Below are positions 26,255-34,848 of a stretch of 34,848 nucleotides of DNA, in pieces; the stretch's first letter is position 1; each line of letters opens with the position of its first letter. A program made the translations under genes and the position numbers. Source of the stretch: Steroidobacteraceae bacterium (GTDB lineage Bacteria; Pseudomonadota; Gammaproteobacteria; Steroidobacterales; Steroidobacteraceae); NCBI GenBank assembly GCA_016844605.1, contig JAENJD010000012.1, forward strand, positions 1 to 34,848. Reading direction: 5' to 3'. A model generated the notes under the pieces. That model searched no databases and had not been told where the DNA came from. It worked only from the letters and a program-made list of their open reading frames with translations.

Positions 26255-28126
26255 TTACCAGGCGATGCCGTAGTCCTCGCCGTGATTGCTGGACCCGCCC
26301 CACAGCGTGCCGTGCTCCTGGTCGAGCTGGATCGCGTTGATCGGCCCCGAGGTGCGCGAACCGAATTCGGGCTTGTAACCGCGAGCGCGCAATTCGCGCC
26401 GCACCCAGTCCGGTATCGAGTTGTTCAGCAGGATTCGGCCCGGGAAGATCTGGTGCTGGTCGAAGGAGTCGTGCATCTGCCAGCTGATGAAATTCGGCGC
26501 CTCGGCCGCCTGCTGCGGAGTCATGCCGAATTCGACGACATTCAGGAAGAACTGCAGCAGGTTCTGGTCCTGCGTATCGCCGCCCTGCACGGCGAATGCC
26601 AGCCACGGCTTGCCGTCCCTGAAGGCGAGCGACGGCGTCAGCGTCGCGCGCGGCCGCTTGCCGGGCTCCGGCAGGTTGAACGGATTTTCAGCCGGGTCCA
26701 GCACGAAAGCCTGCATGCGCTGACTCATGCCGATGCCGGTCTTGCCGGCGATGACGGCCGGCAGCCAGCCGCCGCTCGGTGTCATCGAGACGATCCAGCC
26801 CTCCTTGTCGGCGGCAACAACGCTGGTCGTGCCGCGATAGAAGGAACCGGTGTCGGGATCGGTCGCAGCGGCGAAACTCGAGGCGTCAAAGACATTCGCG
26901 ACCGCGGCGGGCTGCGGCGACGCCTTCAGCCAGGGGTTTGTCTCGCCCTGGTACGGATAGGGATCGCCCGGCCCGACCGCCGGATCGTTGACATCGGCGT
27001 TGACGAGCGCCGCGCGCGCCTTCGCGTATTCCTTCGACAGCAAACCCTTGATCGGTTCCTCGGGCGGAAAATAAGGATCGCCGTAGTAGAAGTCGCGATC
27101 CGCGAAGGCGAGATTCATCGCCTGGTAGATCGTGTGGATGTAGCGCGCGCTGTTGTAGCCCATCGCCTTGAGATCGAAGTTCTCGAGGATGTTGAGCGTC
27201 TGCAGCATCACCGGGCCCTGCACCCAGCGGTCGAGCTTGTAGACGTCGATGCCGCGGTAATTCGTGTGCACCGGCTCCTCGAATTCGACACGCCAGTTGG
27301 CGAGGTCGTTCTTTGTTATCAGGCCGCCCTGTTCCTGCACGCCGCGTACAAACTCGTCCGCGATGTCGCCGCGGTAAAAGCGTTCATAGGCGGCCATGAT
27401 CGCTTCCTTGCGCGACTTCCCCGCGGCCAGTGCCTTGGCCTCAGCCTCGACCAGCTTGCGCAATGTCGCCGCGAGATCCGGCTGGCGGAACATCTCGCCC
27501 GCCTGCGGCGCCTCGCGCGCCGAGCCCAGGTGCGGCAGCATCACGGCCTTTGAATAAGGCCACTGCTTGATCTTCTCTTTCTCGAGCTCGACGCGATCGG
27601 CGGTCTCGGCTTCGATCGGATAGCCGTCGGCGAGCGTGATTGCGGGTGCCAGCACCTGGGCGAGCGACAGACGGCCATACTCGGCGAGCATCATGAGCAG
27701 AGCCCCCGGGGTTCCCGGCGTCACCGCGGCGAGCGGGCCTTCCTCGGGCGGATACTTGAAGTCCTTCTTGCGGAAGAAATCGACGGTTGCGCCGGTCGGC
27801 GCAACACCCAGGCCATTGATTGCGATGATGCGGCCGGTTCCGGGGTTGTAGATCAGGGCCTGCGTCTCACCGCCCCAGGACAGCACGTCCCACATCGTCG
27901 CAGTCGCGGCGAGCATCGCGCAGGCGGAATCCACGGCATTTCCGCCGCGCTCGAACATGCTGGCGCCCGCGGTCGCGGCAAGCGGCTTGCCGGTGATCGC
28001 CATCCAGTGCGATCCGTGCAAGGGTGGCTTCTGCGTTTTTTCCTGCGCTACCGCGCTCACCGACAGCAGGCCGATCGAAAGGAGGCCCACGGCGGTGATC
28101 GATACGGCGTTTTTCAGGTGGATCAT
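26255..28126 (-). CDS. Gamma-glutamyltransferase family protein (Ntn-hydrolase), exported
   Basis: 623 aa; signal peptide; HWMAITGKPLAATAGASMFERGGNAVDSACAMLAA; TGSFYRGTTSVVAADKEGWIVSMTPS (nucleophile Thr region); C-terminal GGSSNHGEDYGIAW. Confidence 0.85.
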   Translation of the reverse strand: MIHLKNAVSITAVGLLSIGLLSVSAVAQEKTQKPPLHGSHWMAITGKPLAATAGASMFERGGNAVDSACAMLAATATMWDVLSWGGETQALIYNPGTGRIIAINGLGVAPTGATVDFFRKKDFKYPPEEGPLAAVTPGTPGALLMMLAEYGRLSLAQVLAPAITLADGYPIEAETADRVELEKEKIKQWPYSKAVMLPHLGSAREAPQAGEMFRQPDLAATLRKLVEAEAKALAAGKSRKEAIMAAYERFYRGDIADEFVRGVQEQGGLITKNDLANWRVEFEEPVHTNYRGIDVYKLDRWVQGPVMLQTLNILENFDLKAMGYNSARYIHTIYQAMNLAFADRDFYYGDPYFPPEEPIKGLLSKEYAKARAALVNADVNDPAVGPGDPYPYQGETNPWLKASPQPAAVANVFDASSFAAATDPDTGSFYRGTTSVVAADKEGWIVSMTPSGGWLPAVIAGKTGIGMSQRMQAFVLDPAENPFNLPEPGKRPRATLTPSLAFRDGKPWLAFAVQGGDTQDQNLLQFFLNVVEFGMTPQQAAEAPNFISWQMHDSFDQHQIFPGRILLNNSIPDWVRRELRARGYKPEFGSRTSGPINAIQLDQEHGTLWGGSSNHGEDYGIAW

Positions 28127-28129
28127 CGC

Positions 28130-29116
28130 TTACCTTGCGGAGAGCAATTCCTGCACGCCCTCGCGTTCCTCGAGCAGCTCCTTGTGCGTCGCATCCATGC
28201 GGCCGCGGCTGAACTCGTCGACCGCAAGGCCCTGCACGATCGCGTAGCGGCCACCCTTGCAGGTTACCGGGTACGAATACATCACGCCCTCCGGTATGCC
28301 GTAGCTGCCGTCGGCGGGGATCGCCATGCTGACCCAGTCAGCGGCCGTCGTGCCGAGCGACCAGTCGCGCATGTGATCGATGGCGGCCGATGCCGCGGAA
28401 GCCGCCGACGAAGCGCCGCGCGCCTTGATGATCGCGGCGCCGCGCTGCTGGATGATCGGGATGAACTGCTCGCGGTACCACTGCTGGTCCACCAGCGCGC
28501 GGGCGGGCTTGCCGGTCACCGTGCAGTGGCTGATGTCGGGGTACTGCGTCGCGCTGTGATTGCCCCAGACGATCATGCGGCGGATCGCCGTCGTCTGCGT
28601 TCCGGTCTTCTCGGCGAGCTGGGCAAGGGAGCGATTGTGATCGAGGCGCATCATCGCGGTGAAGTTCTGCCGCTCGATGTCGGGCGCGTTCGATGCCGCG
28701 ATCAGGGCGTTGGTATTCGCGGGATTGCCGACGACCAGCACGTGAATGTCGCGGCTTGCGGCTTCATTGATGGCCTTGCCCTGCGCCGAGAAGATCTGCG
28801 CATTCGCAAGCAGCAGGTCCTTGCGCTCCATCCCGGGCCCGCGCGGCCGCGCGCCGACCAGCATCGCGTAGTCGCAGTCGCGAAATGCGGCACGGACATC
28901 ATCCGTCGCGATCAGGCGATTGAGTGTCGGGAAGGCGCAGTCGGACAACTCCATGACGACACCGCCGAGCGCTGGCAGCGCGGGCGTGATCTCGAGCAGG
29001 TTCAGGTTGACCGGCTGGTCCGTGCCGAGCATCTGCCCGGAGGCCACCCGAAAGGCGAGCGCATAGCCAATGTGGCCCGCTGCTCCGGTGATGGTGACGG
29101 TAACGGACTTCTTCAT
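28130..29116 (-). CDS. mdh: Malate dehydrogenase
   Basis: 328 aa; [104 protein letters not shown]. Confidence 0.95.
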   Translation of the reverse strand: MKKSVTVTITGAAGHIGYALAFRVASGQMLGTDQPVNLNLLEITPALPALGGVVMELSDCAFPTLNRLIATDDVRAAFRDCDYAMLVGARPRGPGMERKDLLLANAQIFSAQGKAINEAASRDIHVLVVGNPANTNALIAASNAPDIERQNFTAMMRLDHNRSLAQLAEKTGTQTTAIRRMIVWGNHSATQYPDISHCTVTGKPARALVDQQWYREQFIPIIQQRGAAIIKARGASSAASAASAAIDHMRDWSLGTTAADWVSMAIPADGSYGIPEGVMYSYPVTCKGGRYAIVQGLAVDEFSRGRMDATHKELLEEREGVQELLSAR

Positions 29117-29236
29117 CCAGAACTCCGCGCAGGGGCTGGTACGGCAGCCAGAATGGGCCGTGATTGTAGCAGTGATCCTGCGGACTTCCGGCAGGGCATG
29201 ACCATCGATCGGTATCCGCGGGCTGGCGCTCTGCGC

Positions 29237-30142
29237 TCAGGACGCTTGGCCCAGGATCGCCCGCCAGCGCGCCTTGGCCGCCGCCTTCACTCGCCGGATA
29301 TTGCCGCGGACCAGTGCCTCGGCCTTGTTGTCGCCATAGCGGCCCTTTTGCACGTGGCGGATGCGGTGCACGCCGGGCACTTCGAGTGGCGTTCCCAGTG
29401 TTTGCAGCAGCCAGCGCAAGGTACGGTCCTCGAAGGTCTTCGCCCAGCGCGTGACCGGGCGCTGAAACACGGACACCTGATCGCAATAGCCGCAGGCGCG
29501 CGCGATATCTCCATGGACGATCTGGTAAGCGCCGGTCGCCTGGGGAACCGCGAGCAGCGAGAACTCGCTCGTGTCGATGTCGACGACGCGCGGCCGGTCG
29601 CGCTCAGCCACAAGCAGTTCATCGGTCTCCGTCAGCATCGCGGTCACGCGCTCCTCGCGCGGATAAGCAAGCCTGTCAGTGCGGCCCTGCAGTTGATCTG
29701 CCAGCGTGTCCAGGCATCCGCGGTGAAAAATGATGTCGCAGTCGGTGAACCACACCCAGTCCGCCTTCGTGCTGCGGGCGATCAGATTTCGCCCGATCGA
29801 TCGCCGGAAGAGCCGGCCCGGCTCGATCGCCTGCCAGTTCCAGGTCACATTGGCCACCTGGATGGCACCGAAGAAATCGAGCATGGCCCGGGTGCGCAGG
29901 TCTTCCGGGGCATAAAACACGGTCATCCGGACCGTCGTGCGCGTCGGCGGGAAATTGACGATCGAGCTCAGTTGATAGGCGAGCAGGTGGCCGTACTGCC
30001 AGCAATGGCTGACGATTTCGATCGCGAGCCTGCCTCTGCGGGGGGTGATCGTGGCGGGATCAGGCAGTGAAAGCCACCAGCTGGCCGGCAGGAAACCGCT
30101 GGCGGCCACGCGGATGAACAGGTCCTCAATCGTGTTGCGCAC
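29237..30142 (-). CDS. Putative glycosyltransferase (GT-A-like)
   Basis: ORF 29237..30205; likely GTG start at 30142 after the LicD-like stop. RTTVRMTVFYAPEDLRTRAMLDFFG...IARSTKADWVWFTDCDIIFHRGCLDTL (acidic metal-binding-like motif). Confidence 0.7.
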   Translation of the reverse strand: MRNTIEDLFIRVAASGFLPASWWLSLPDPATITPRRGRLAIEIVSHCWQYGHLLAYQLSSIVNFPPTRTTVRMTVFYAPEDLRTRAMLDFFGAIQVANVTWNWQAIEPGRLFRRSIGRNLIARSTKADWVWFTDCDIIFHRGCLDTLADQLQGRTDRLAYPREERVTAMLTETDELLVAERDRPRVVDIDTSEFSLLAVPQATGAYQIVHGDIARACGYCDQVSVFQRPVTRWAKTFEDRTLRWLLQTLGTPLEVPGVHRIRHVQKGRYGDNKAEALVRGNIRRVKAAAKARWRAILGQAS

Positions 30143-30150
30143 AGACAAGC

Positions 30151-30739
30151 TCAGACCCTGCGGCGTTCGCCGCTCCAGGGATAGCGATCCACGGTTGCCG
30201 CGCAATCGCGCCAGTAAACGTAGTTCGAGTCGGGGGTTCGCCAGTCGCCGTAAAGGGCGGCCAGGCAGGCGTCGGCATTGTCGGGCTTCAACCAGCGGCG
30301 CCCGTAGAGCTCGAACTCATCCAGGCCGTGAACCGGAATCTCGTTGATGATTTCGAGGCGCGGTTCGCGGCTGTGGTGGTAGTACCAGCGCAGACGGTCA
30401 CCGCGCTGTTCGAACATGAAGAATTCGAATTTGAATCCCTCGCGACGCACCGCCCACTTGGTGGAGCCTGCAGGGGCTGAAACCTTTCTTTATTAGTTCG
30501 CCGAGCGCATCCATGAAGGCCGGAAGTTCGCGCTCGTGAAAACCGAAATCGGCGTCCCGGTCCCAGGGAATGGGGCCGCCGTCCCGCATGCATCCGAGCA
30601 GCAGGCCCATGACCATCCAGTAGTTGCGGTGAAAGCCGGTCCCGGCGAGGACGTCAAACAGGTGGACGAGACCGCGCGCGCGACGTTCCGGCAACGGTCC
30701 CCACCTGAATTCCGCGATGGCTTCCTTCAACTTGCGCAC
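30151..30739 (-). pseudogene. LicD/fukutin-like nucleotidyltransferase-family gene interrupted by an apparent +1 frameshift
   Basis: N-terminal half in ORF 30398..30823 (GFHRNYWMVMGLLLGCMRDGGPIPWDRDADFGFHERELPAFMDALGELIKKGFSP) and C-terminal half in ORF 30151..30450 (KWAVRREGFKFEFFMFEQRGDRLRWYYH...GRRWLKPDNADACLAALYGDWRTPDSNY). Removing one G from GGGG at 30473-30476 joins them: ...KKGFSPAGSTKWAVRREGFKFEFF. Start 30739 (GTG) is a guess. Confidence 0.7.
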
Positions 30740-30802
30740 GGCGGGGGAGTGTAGCCGATGCGCTGCGCCGGCGCGGCAGGTGAATTGCCGGGCGGTGCTG
30801 CC

Positions 30803-30808
30803 TATACT
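30803..30808 (+). promoter_or_regulatory. Candidate -10 box (TATACT) for the methyltransferase at 30817
   Basis: TATACT ends 8 nt before the ATG; no convincing -35 seen. Confidence 0.35.
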
Positions 30809-30816
30809 CGACGGCC

Positions 30817-31503
30817 ATGACACAGGCGGAATCCCCGTCGAACGATGCGGTCACTGCGGCTCGGTTGAAGGACGATCTGCGCCGGGAGTCGGCGTCCTTC
30901 CGCAAGAAATCCGCCCGGCACCGGCTGCGGACTCGCGACGCGATTTATTGCGCGTTCTCGACGCCGCGCTTCTCGGTCGCCAGGGACGAAGCTCAGCGGG
31001 ATGCAGGACGGCGATTGCAGCGCTTCGGCATCCTGCAAGATCAGGTCCGCGGCAAGCGCATCCTCGATCTTGGCTGCAACAACGGAGCCATGCTGTTCCA
31101 GTTGTCGAACTACGGGCCGGCTCGTAGTCTCGGCATCGAGTACGATCCTGAGAAAGTGCTGCTCGCGCGGCGCATCGCCGAGTTTGCCGCCATCGGGCTA
31201 CTCGAGTTCCGGGTCGGAGATCTCGACCAGATGCAGGCGGCAGACGTGGGCGGGCCGTTCGACATCGTGTTGTGCCTGGCAATCGAGGCGCACGTGAAGG
31301 ATCCCGCGCACCTTTATGAGTTGCTGGCTGGCGTCACCCGGGGCCGCCTCTACTTCGAAGCGAACAGCTCGACGCGCCCGGACGATGTCCGCGCGAAGCT
31401 GCAGCAGGTCGGGTTCTCGGAGATCGTGCATCTCGGTGTCTGTGACGATGACGTCGTCCCCAGAAACAACCGCAGACCGCTGTTGTCGGCTGTCATATCC
31501 TGA
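30817..31503 (+). CDS. SAM-dependent methyltransferase
   Basis: 228 aa; motif I KRILDLGCNNGAMLFQL, GIEYDPEKVLLAR, FDIVLCLAIEAHVKDP. Confidence 0.83.
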   Translation: MTQAESPSNDAVTAARLKDDLRRESASFRKKSARHRLRTRDAIYCAFSTPRFSVARDEAQRDAGRRLQRFGILQDQVRGKRILDLGCNNGAMLFQLSNYGPARSLGIEYDPEKVLLARRIAEFAAIGLLEFRVGDLDQMQAADVGGPFDIVLCLAIEAHVKDPAHLYELLAGVTRGRLYFEANSSTRPDDVRAKLQQVGFSEIVHLGVCDDDVVPRNNRRPLLSAVIS

Positions 31504-31535
31504 GCTTTGGCAGACCTCGTTGCGCGCGGTCCTGC

Positions 31536-32195
31536 TTACCGCGTGCTCGTGAAGTCAAAGAGATAGATCTTCCGGCGGCGCCGGCCAAAACGCGGCACTT
31601 CGACGGTTTCCACAGGTTCCCGGCCACCGGCCCAGCGCAGGACCACCTGGTCGTCGATGCCCGAGTGGGAAGGATTGGATCGGCTGCGCCAACGGTACGG
31701 CAGGCTCAGCAGGGCGTATCTTGCGACGCGCGGCAACTCGGCAAATGCCTCGAGCTGCCGGTTGCCGAGATGTTCCCAGACCTGCAGCGCCACAACGAGA
31801 TCGTAAGCCTGGTCGGCGATCGGCCAGGGCACGACGGTCGCGTCGTGCAGGAAGGTGGGACGGAAGTCCGCCTTGTAGTCGAGCCGGTCGCTGATGGGGA
31901 AGAGCGGTATGTACGAGGTACCGATCTCAAGTACCCGGCGTGGCGACAGACGCTTTGCGATGGAAATGGCCTCGCGATAATAATTCCAGCGCCGCTTGAG
32001 ATACGGCCAGCGCGCGCGCGCGCTCATGAAATCGGGATGCGTGATGGCCGGGAGCGCGCGCTCCTGATCGATAGGTTGCAGCTGGAAACCGGGCCGGATG
32101 CGATGGACGACCTCAATGCGGCGACGCAATCGGGCCAACGGGCCGCCGTCCGGGCCAATGAACTCCACCTGCGCATTCTGATCGCCCGAGGCCAC
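31536..32195 (-). CDS. SAM-dependent methyltransferase-like protein
   Basis: 219 aa; RVLEIGTSYIPLFPISDRLDYKADFRP...AYDLVVALQVWEHLGNRQLEAFAELPRVARYALLSLPYRW. Confidence 0.72.
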   Translation of the reverse strand: MASGDQNAQVEFIGPDGGPLARLRRRIEVVHRIRPGFQLQPIDQERALPAITHPDFMSARARWPYLKRRWNYYREAISIAKRLSPRRVLEIGTSYIPLFPISDRLDYKADFRPTFLHDATVVPWPIADQAYDLVVALQVWEHLGNRQLEAFAELPRVARYALLSLPYRWRSRSNPSHSGIDDQVVLRWAGGREPVETVEVPRFGRRRRKIYLFDFTSTR

Positions 32196-32231
32196 GAGTC
32201 CTCTCAGCAGCTTTCCGGTGCTGCGACCTTA

Positions 32232-32237
32232 ATTATA
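32232..32237 (-). promoter_or_regulatory. Candidate -10 box (TATAAT on minus strand) for 31536..32195
   Basis: Consensus TATAAT about 37 bp upstream of the start; no consensus -35 at 17-bp spacing. Confidence 0.4.
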
Positions 32238-32272
32238 GCGCCCGGTCTCAGCGGGCAGGGATGGCAGGCGCA

Positions 32273-33538
32273 CTACTGGCCGTGCGTGATGGCCTCGTGA
32301 TGCCGCCGGCCCGCAATCCGCCACAGCATCAACGCAAAGACAAAGCCAAGCGCGCTCGAGATGAAGAAGTACAGCATCATCGGCTGGTAGCCCGCCGGAT
32401 TCAGCGCGCTCGCGCCGTAGTTGTCGTTCAGCCAGCCCGCCAACATATTCGCGCCGGCCATGCCGGCGTTCTGTACGACCCACATCAGGCCGAGCGCCGT
32501 GCCGAGACGCGACTCCGGAATGAGCTTGGCCGTCAACGGCCACATCACGGCGGGTACCAGCGAGAAACTCACGCCGATCAGCACAGTCCCGATCCACAGC
32601 GATCCATGCGTGAACGCCATGACCGCGATCGAGATGGGCAGGAGCAGCGCGCCGAACGCGAGCATCGGCGCATAGCGGCCGGTGCGATCGCACAGCCAGC
32701 CGAATGCGGGCGTCGCGAACAGTGCCGCGAGGAAGACCCAGGCGTTGATCGCCCCGGCCGCCGCAAGGTCGAGACCATGCGCGTGCTGGAAGTACTTGAT
32801 CGAAAATGTGCTGCGAAACGCGAAGATCACTGAATACCAGAGCACGCACAGCACGAGCAGGTACCAATAGGCCGGGCCGAAGCTCAATACGCCGCGCAGC
32901 GAGATGCGTTTTGAAGCCGGCGTTGCATTCGGGTCCGCGTGGCCGCGCTTGTGGTCCAGCCACCAGTAGGCGGCAGCCCCGGCCACCGAAATTGCCGCGA
33001 GCACGGTCGCAATGATCATCGGCGGTTGCCAGCCCCCTGCGTAGGCATCGGCAAACCACGTCGGCGACATATCGGCGGAGAATGCTCCCGCCCGGCCGAT
33101 GGCAATACTCGCGCTCACTGCGAATGCAAGGTTCCGGCCGGAAAAATACTTCACGACTGCCGCCAGGGTCGCGATGTTGAAGGTCTCGGCGCCGATGCCG
33201 AACAGCAACCGGCCGGCGGCCATGCCGGTGAAGTCGGGACTGAATGCGGTGAGTGCCGTGCCTGCAAGGCAAATGACGGCGGTCCAGAACATCATGCGGG
33301 CCGCCCCGTAGCGATCGACGAACATGCCGCCGACCAGCAACAAGACGATATTCGGCAGGCTGTAGATGGCATTCAGCATGCCGATCTGCGAATCGCTGAA
33401 GCTTCGCTGCCGCTGCAGCAGGTCGGCGACCGGGCCTATCGAGTCGTAGACGTAGAAGTTGCCGTAATTCGCCAGTGAAACGAGAGCCAGCACCAGCCAG
33501 GCGACGCGCCAGCTCCGGGTATCGTCAGTCATGTCCAC
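32273..33538 (-). CDS. MFS transporter
   Basis: 421 aa, about 12 hydrophobic segments; N-terminal YGNFYVYDSIGPVADLLQRQRSFSDSQIGMLNAIYSLPNIVLLLVGGMFVDRYGAARMM typical of MFS loop 2-3. Confidence 0.87.
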   Translation of the reverse strand: MDMTDDTRSWRVAWLVLALVSLANYGNFYVYDSIGPVADLLQRQRSFSDSQIGMLNAIYSLPNIVLLLVGGMFVDRYGAARMMFWTAVICLAGTALTAFSPDFTGMAAGRLLFGIGAETFNIATLAAVVKYFSGRNLAFAVSASIAIGRAGAFSADMSPTWFADAYAGGWQPPMIIATVLAAISVAGAAAYWWLDHKRGHADPNATPASKRISLRGVLSFGPAYWYLLVLCVLWYSVIFAFRSTFSIKYFQHAHGLDLAAAGAINAWVFLAALFATPAFGWLCDRTGRYAPMLAFGALLLPISIAVMAFTHGSLWIGTVLIGVSFSLVPAVMWPLTAKLIPESRLGTALGLMWVVQNAGMAGANMLAGWLNDNYGASALNPAGYQPMMLYFFISSALGFVFALMLWRIAGRRHHEAITHGQ

Positions 33539-33555
33539 CGCTTGCCGCGGTGCGC

Positions 33556-34248
33556 TCAGGGATTCGGTTGTTGGTGGCTTTCAAGCCAGCCCGGATATTT
33601 TGATTTGAAGCGGGCAAGTTCCGCGTCTGCTTCCTTGATACGACCTGTTGCCCGCAATGCCTCAATGTCAGCGTACCATTCTTCGGGTGTGCGCGACTCT
33701 GCGCGCGATTCCTCCGCCTTCAACATGCCGAGCGCAAGCGCGGATTCCGCTTCGGCTTGCCCCCGCGCGGGCGCCGGTGCTGCCGTGGCCGCTGCATCGG
33801 CCGGGGATCCCGCGAGCTCCGGAGCGGCGGGCGCGTGACGCGACTCCGGAGTTGGCAAGTCCAATGACGGCGGCGGCGCCAGGTTGGCTGCGGGTTTTGC
33901 CGATTCCTCCTGCCGTTGCGCGGGGAGTTCCATTGCTGCGGCGGGCGCAGCTTCATCGGTCGCGATGGGCGCTGGCGCCGAAAGCACGTCGGATTCGGTC
34001 ATGGGCGCCGGCGCGCGGCTGTCCGCCAGTTGCCACTGCACGATCAGGACCGCAAGCAGGACACTCGCTGCGAGCGATGCCGGCAGCCACCAGCGCCCGA
34101 TGTGCGGCGCGAGCGCGTGCGGCGCGAGCGCGCGGCGCGCGTCGGCGAGAATGCGCCGGTCGATGTCCTGTGTGGGCGCGCCGGATTCTGCATCCAGCAG
34201 CCTGCGCCAAGGCTTGCGATCGAATGGTTCGTCGTTTCCCGGATTCAT
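33556..34248 (-). CDS. Putative anti-sigma factor-like single-pass membrane protein
   Basis: 230 aa; immediately downstream of the ECF sigma gene; one TM (WWLPASLAASVLLAVLIVQW), Ala/Pro-rich linker, C-terminal TPEEWYADIEALRATGRIKEADAELARFKSKYPGW. Confidence 0.65.
   Translation of the reverse strand: MNPGNDEPFDRKPWRRLLDAESGAPTQDIDRRILADARRALAPHALAPHIGRWWLPASLAASVLLAVLIVQWQLADSRAPAPMTESDVLSAPAPIATDEAAPAAAMELPAQRQEESAKPAANLAPPPSLDLPTPESRHAPAAPELAGSPADAAATAAPAPARGQAEAESALALGMLKAEESRAESRTPEEWYADIEALRATGRIKEADAELARFKSKYPGWLESHQQPNP
34102..34131. repeat. 15-bp exact tandem duplication (GTGCGGCGCGAGCGC x2)
   Basis: Two adjacent identical 15-mers at 34102-34116 and 34117-34131, encoding ALAPH-ALAPH in the putative anti-sigma protein. 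Confidence 0.9.
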
Positions 34249-34252
34249 GTTT

Positions 34253-34822
34253 TCAGTCCACCGGCGCGTCGTTGCCGAGCGCCTCCTTCAATCGCGCGAC
34301 CGCATAGCGCAGCCGGCTCTTCGCGGTTTCCGCGCCGGTGCCAGTCTGTTCCGCGATCTCAGCCACCGACAGGCCGCCCTCGACATATAGAAGGAACGCA
34401 ACGCGCTGTTCCTCCGGCAGGCGGGCGAGCGCGAGCTTCAGTCGCCCGCGCGCTTCGCCGGCGACGGCGATTGCGAACGGGCCGCTGGCAGGTGCGTCCG
34501 CTGCTGCCGTGATCGCGTCGTCATCCGTCGTCTCATGCGCCGCGCGCCGCCCGCTCTTTCGCCAATGATCCATGCAGCAGTTGTGCGCGATCCGGTAGAG
34601 CCAAGTCGTGAAGCGCGCCGTGGGCCGGTAACGCTCGCGACTGCCGATCACGCGCGACCAGCATTCCTGGAATACATCGTCCGTCGCTCCGGCATCGCGC
34701 ACCAGGCGCCGGATGAATCGCCACAGGCCTGCGCGGTTGCGTTCGTAGAGTTCTTCGAATGCACGCGCATCGCCCGCGGCGTAACGCAGCATCAGTTGCG
34801 CGTCGGCATCCAGCTCCTCCAT
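34253..34822 (-). CDS. ECF-type RNA polymerase sigma factor
   Basis: ORF 34253..34831; LMLRYAAGDARAFEELYERNRAGLWRFIRRLV, DVFQECWSRVI, RFTTWLYRIAHNCCMDHWRK (region 2), LPEEQRVAFLLYVEGGLSVAEIAEQTGTGAETAKSRLRYAVARLKE (region 4). Confidence 0.93.
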   Translation of the reverse strand: MEELDADAQLMLRYAAGDARAFEELYERNRAGLWRFIRRLVRDAGATDDVFQECWSRVIGSRERYRPTARFTTWLYRIAHNCCMDHWRKSGRRAAHETTDDDAITAAADAPASGPFAIAVAGEARGRLKLALARLPEEQRVAFLLYVEGGLSVAEIAEQTGTGAETAKSRLRYAVARLKEALGNDAPVD

Positions 34823-34848
34823 CGCCGGCACTCTACGCCGGATGGCTC

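Noticed and set aside
26234-27553. 439-aa plus-strand ORF antisense to the GGT-like gene
   Set aside because: Low-complexity-like Arg/Val/Leu composition and full overlap with a supported gene.
28007-30070. 687-aa plus-strand ORF across mdh and the glycosyltransferase
   Set aside because: Spans several well-supported minus-strand genes, Arg/His/Asp-rich, no recognisable motif; a shadow ORF.
1-34848. Defence system, prophage, transposon or CRISPR array
   Set aside because: No Cas, restriction, toxin-antitoxin, integrase or transposase signatures and no regularly spaced repeats were recognised in either strand.

Overview
A gene-dense, high-GC (visibly well above 60%) bacterial chromosomal segment. 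The gene content resembles a gammaproteobacterium of the Xanthomonadales/Steroidobacter type, but this is an inference and no phylogenetic marker was analysed. About 30 protein-coding genes are supported. No rRNA, tRNA, CRISPR array or transposable element was recognised. In order: a YdcSTUV-like polyamine ABC transporter operon (minus, ydcV truncated by the window start); a MalM-like secreted protein divergent from a renalase-like FAD protein; a lipoprotein-type oligopeptidase B, a VOC/glyoxalase protein and an MFS/NTT-like membrane protein (plus); a receiver-TM-repeat-TonB fusion (minus); a SYLF/YSC84 protein; DUF502; a secreted hypothetical, dodecin, rhodanese and DUF2784; a DAK2-DegV (FakA-FakB-like) fusion; GspB/GspA; DinB (Pol IV) preceded by a DUF4286-DUF3667 fusion; two paired uncharacterised genes; FadE; a secreted hypothetical with a clear terminator; a gamma-glutamyltransferase-like protein; malate dehydrogenase; a glycosyltransferase, a frameshifted LicD/fukutin-like gene and two SAM methyltransferases; an MFS transporter; and an ECF sigma factor with its putative anti-sigma partner. 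Most is ordinary chromosomal content, and I do not see a clear defence or mobile system. The best leads are the receiver-TonB fusion, the DAK2-DegV fusion, the LicD-like gene broken at a GGGG run, the GGT-like protein with a non-canonical active-site region, the paired unknown genes, and three convergent gene pairs that share or abut their stop codons.
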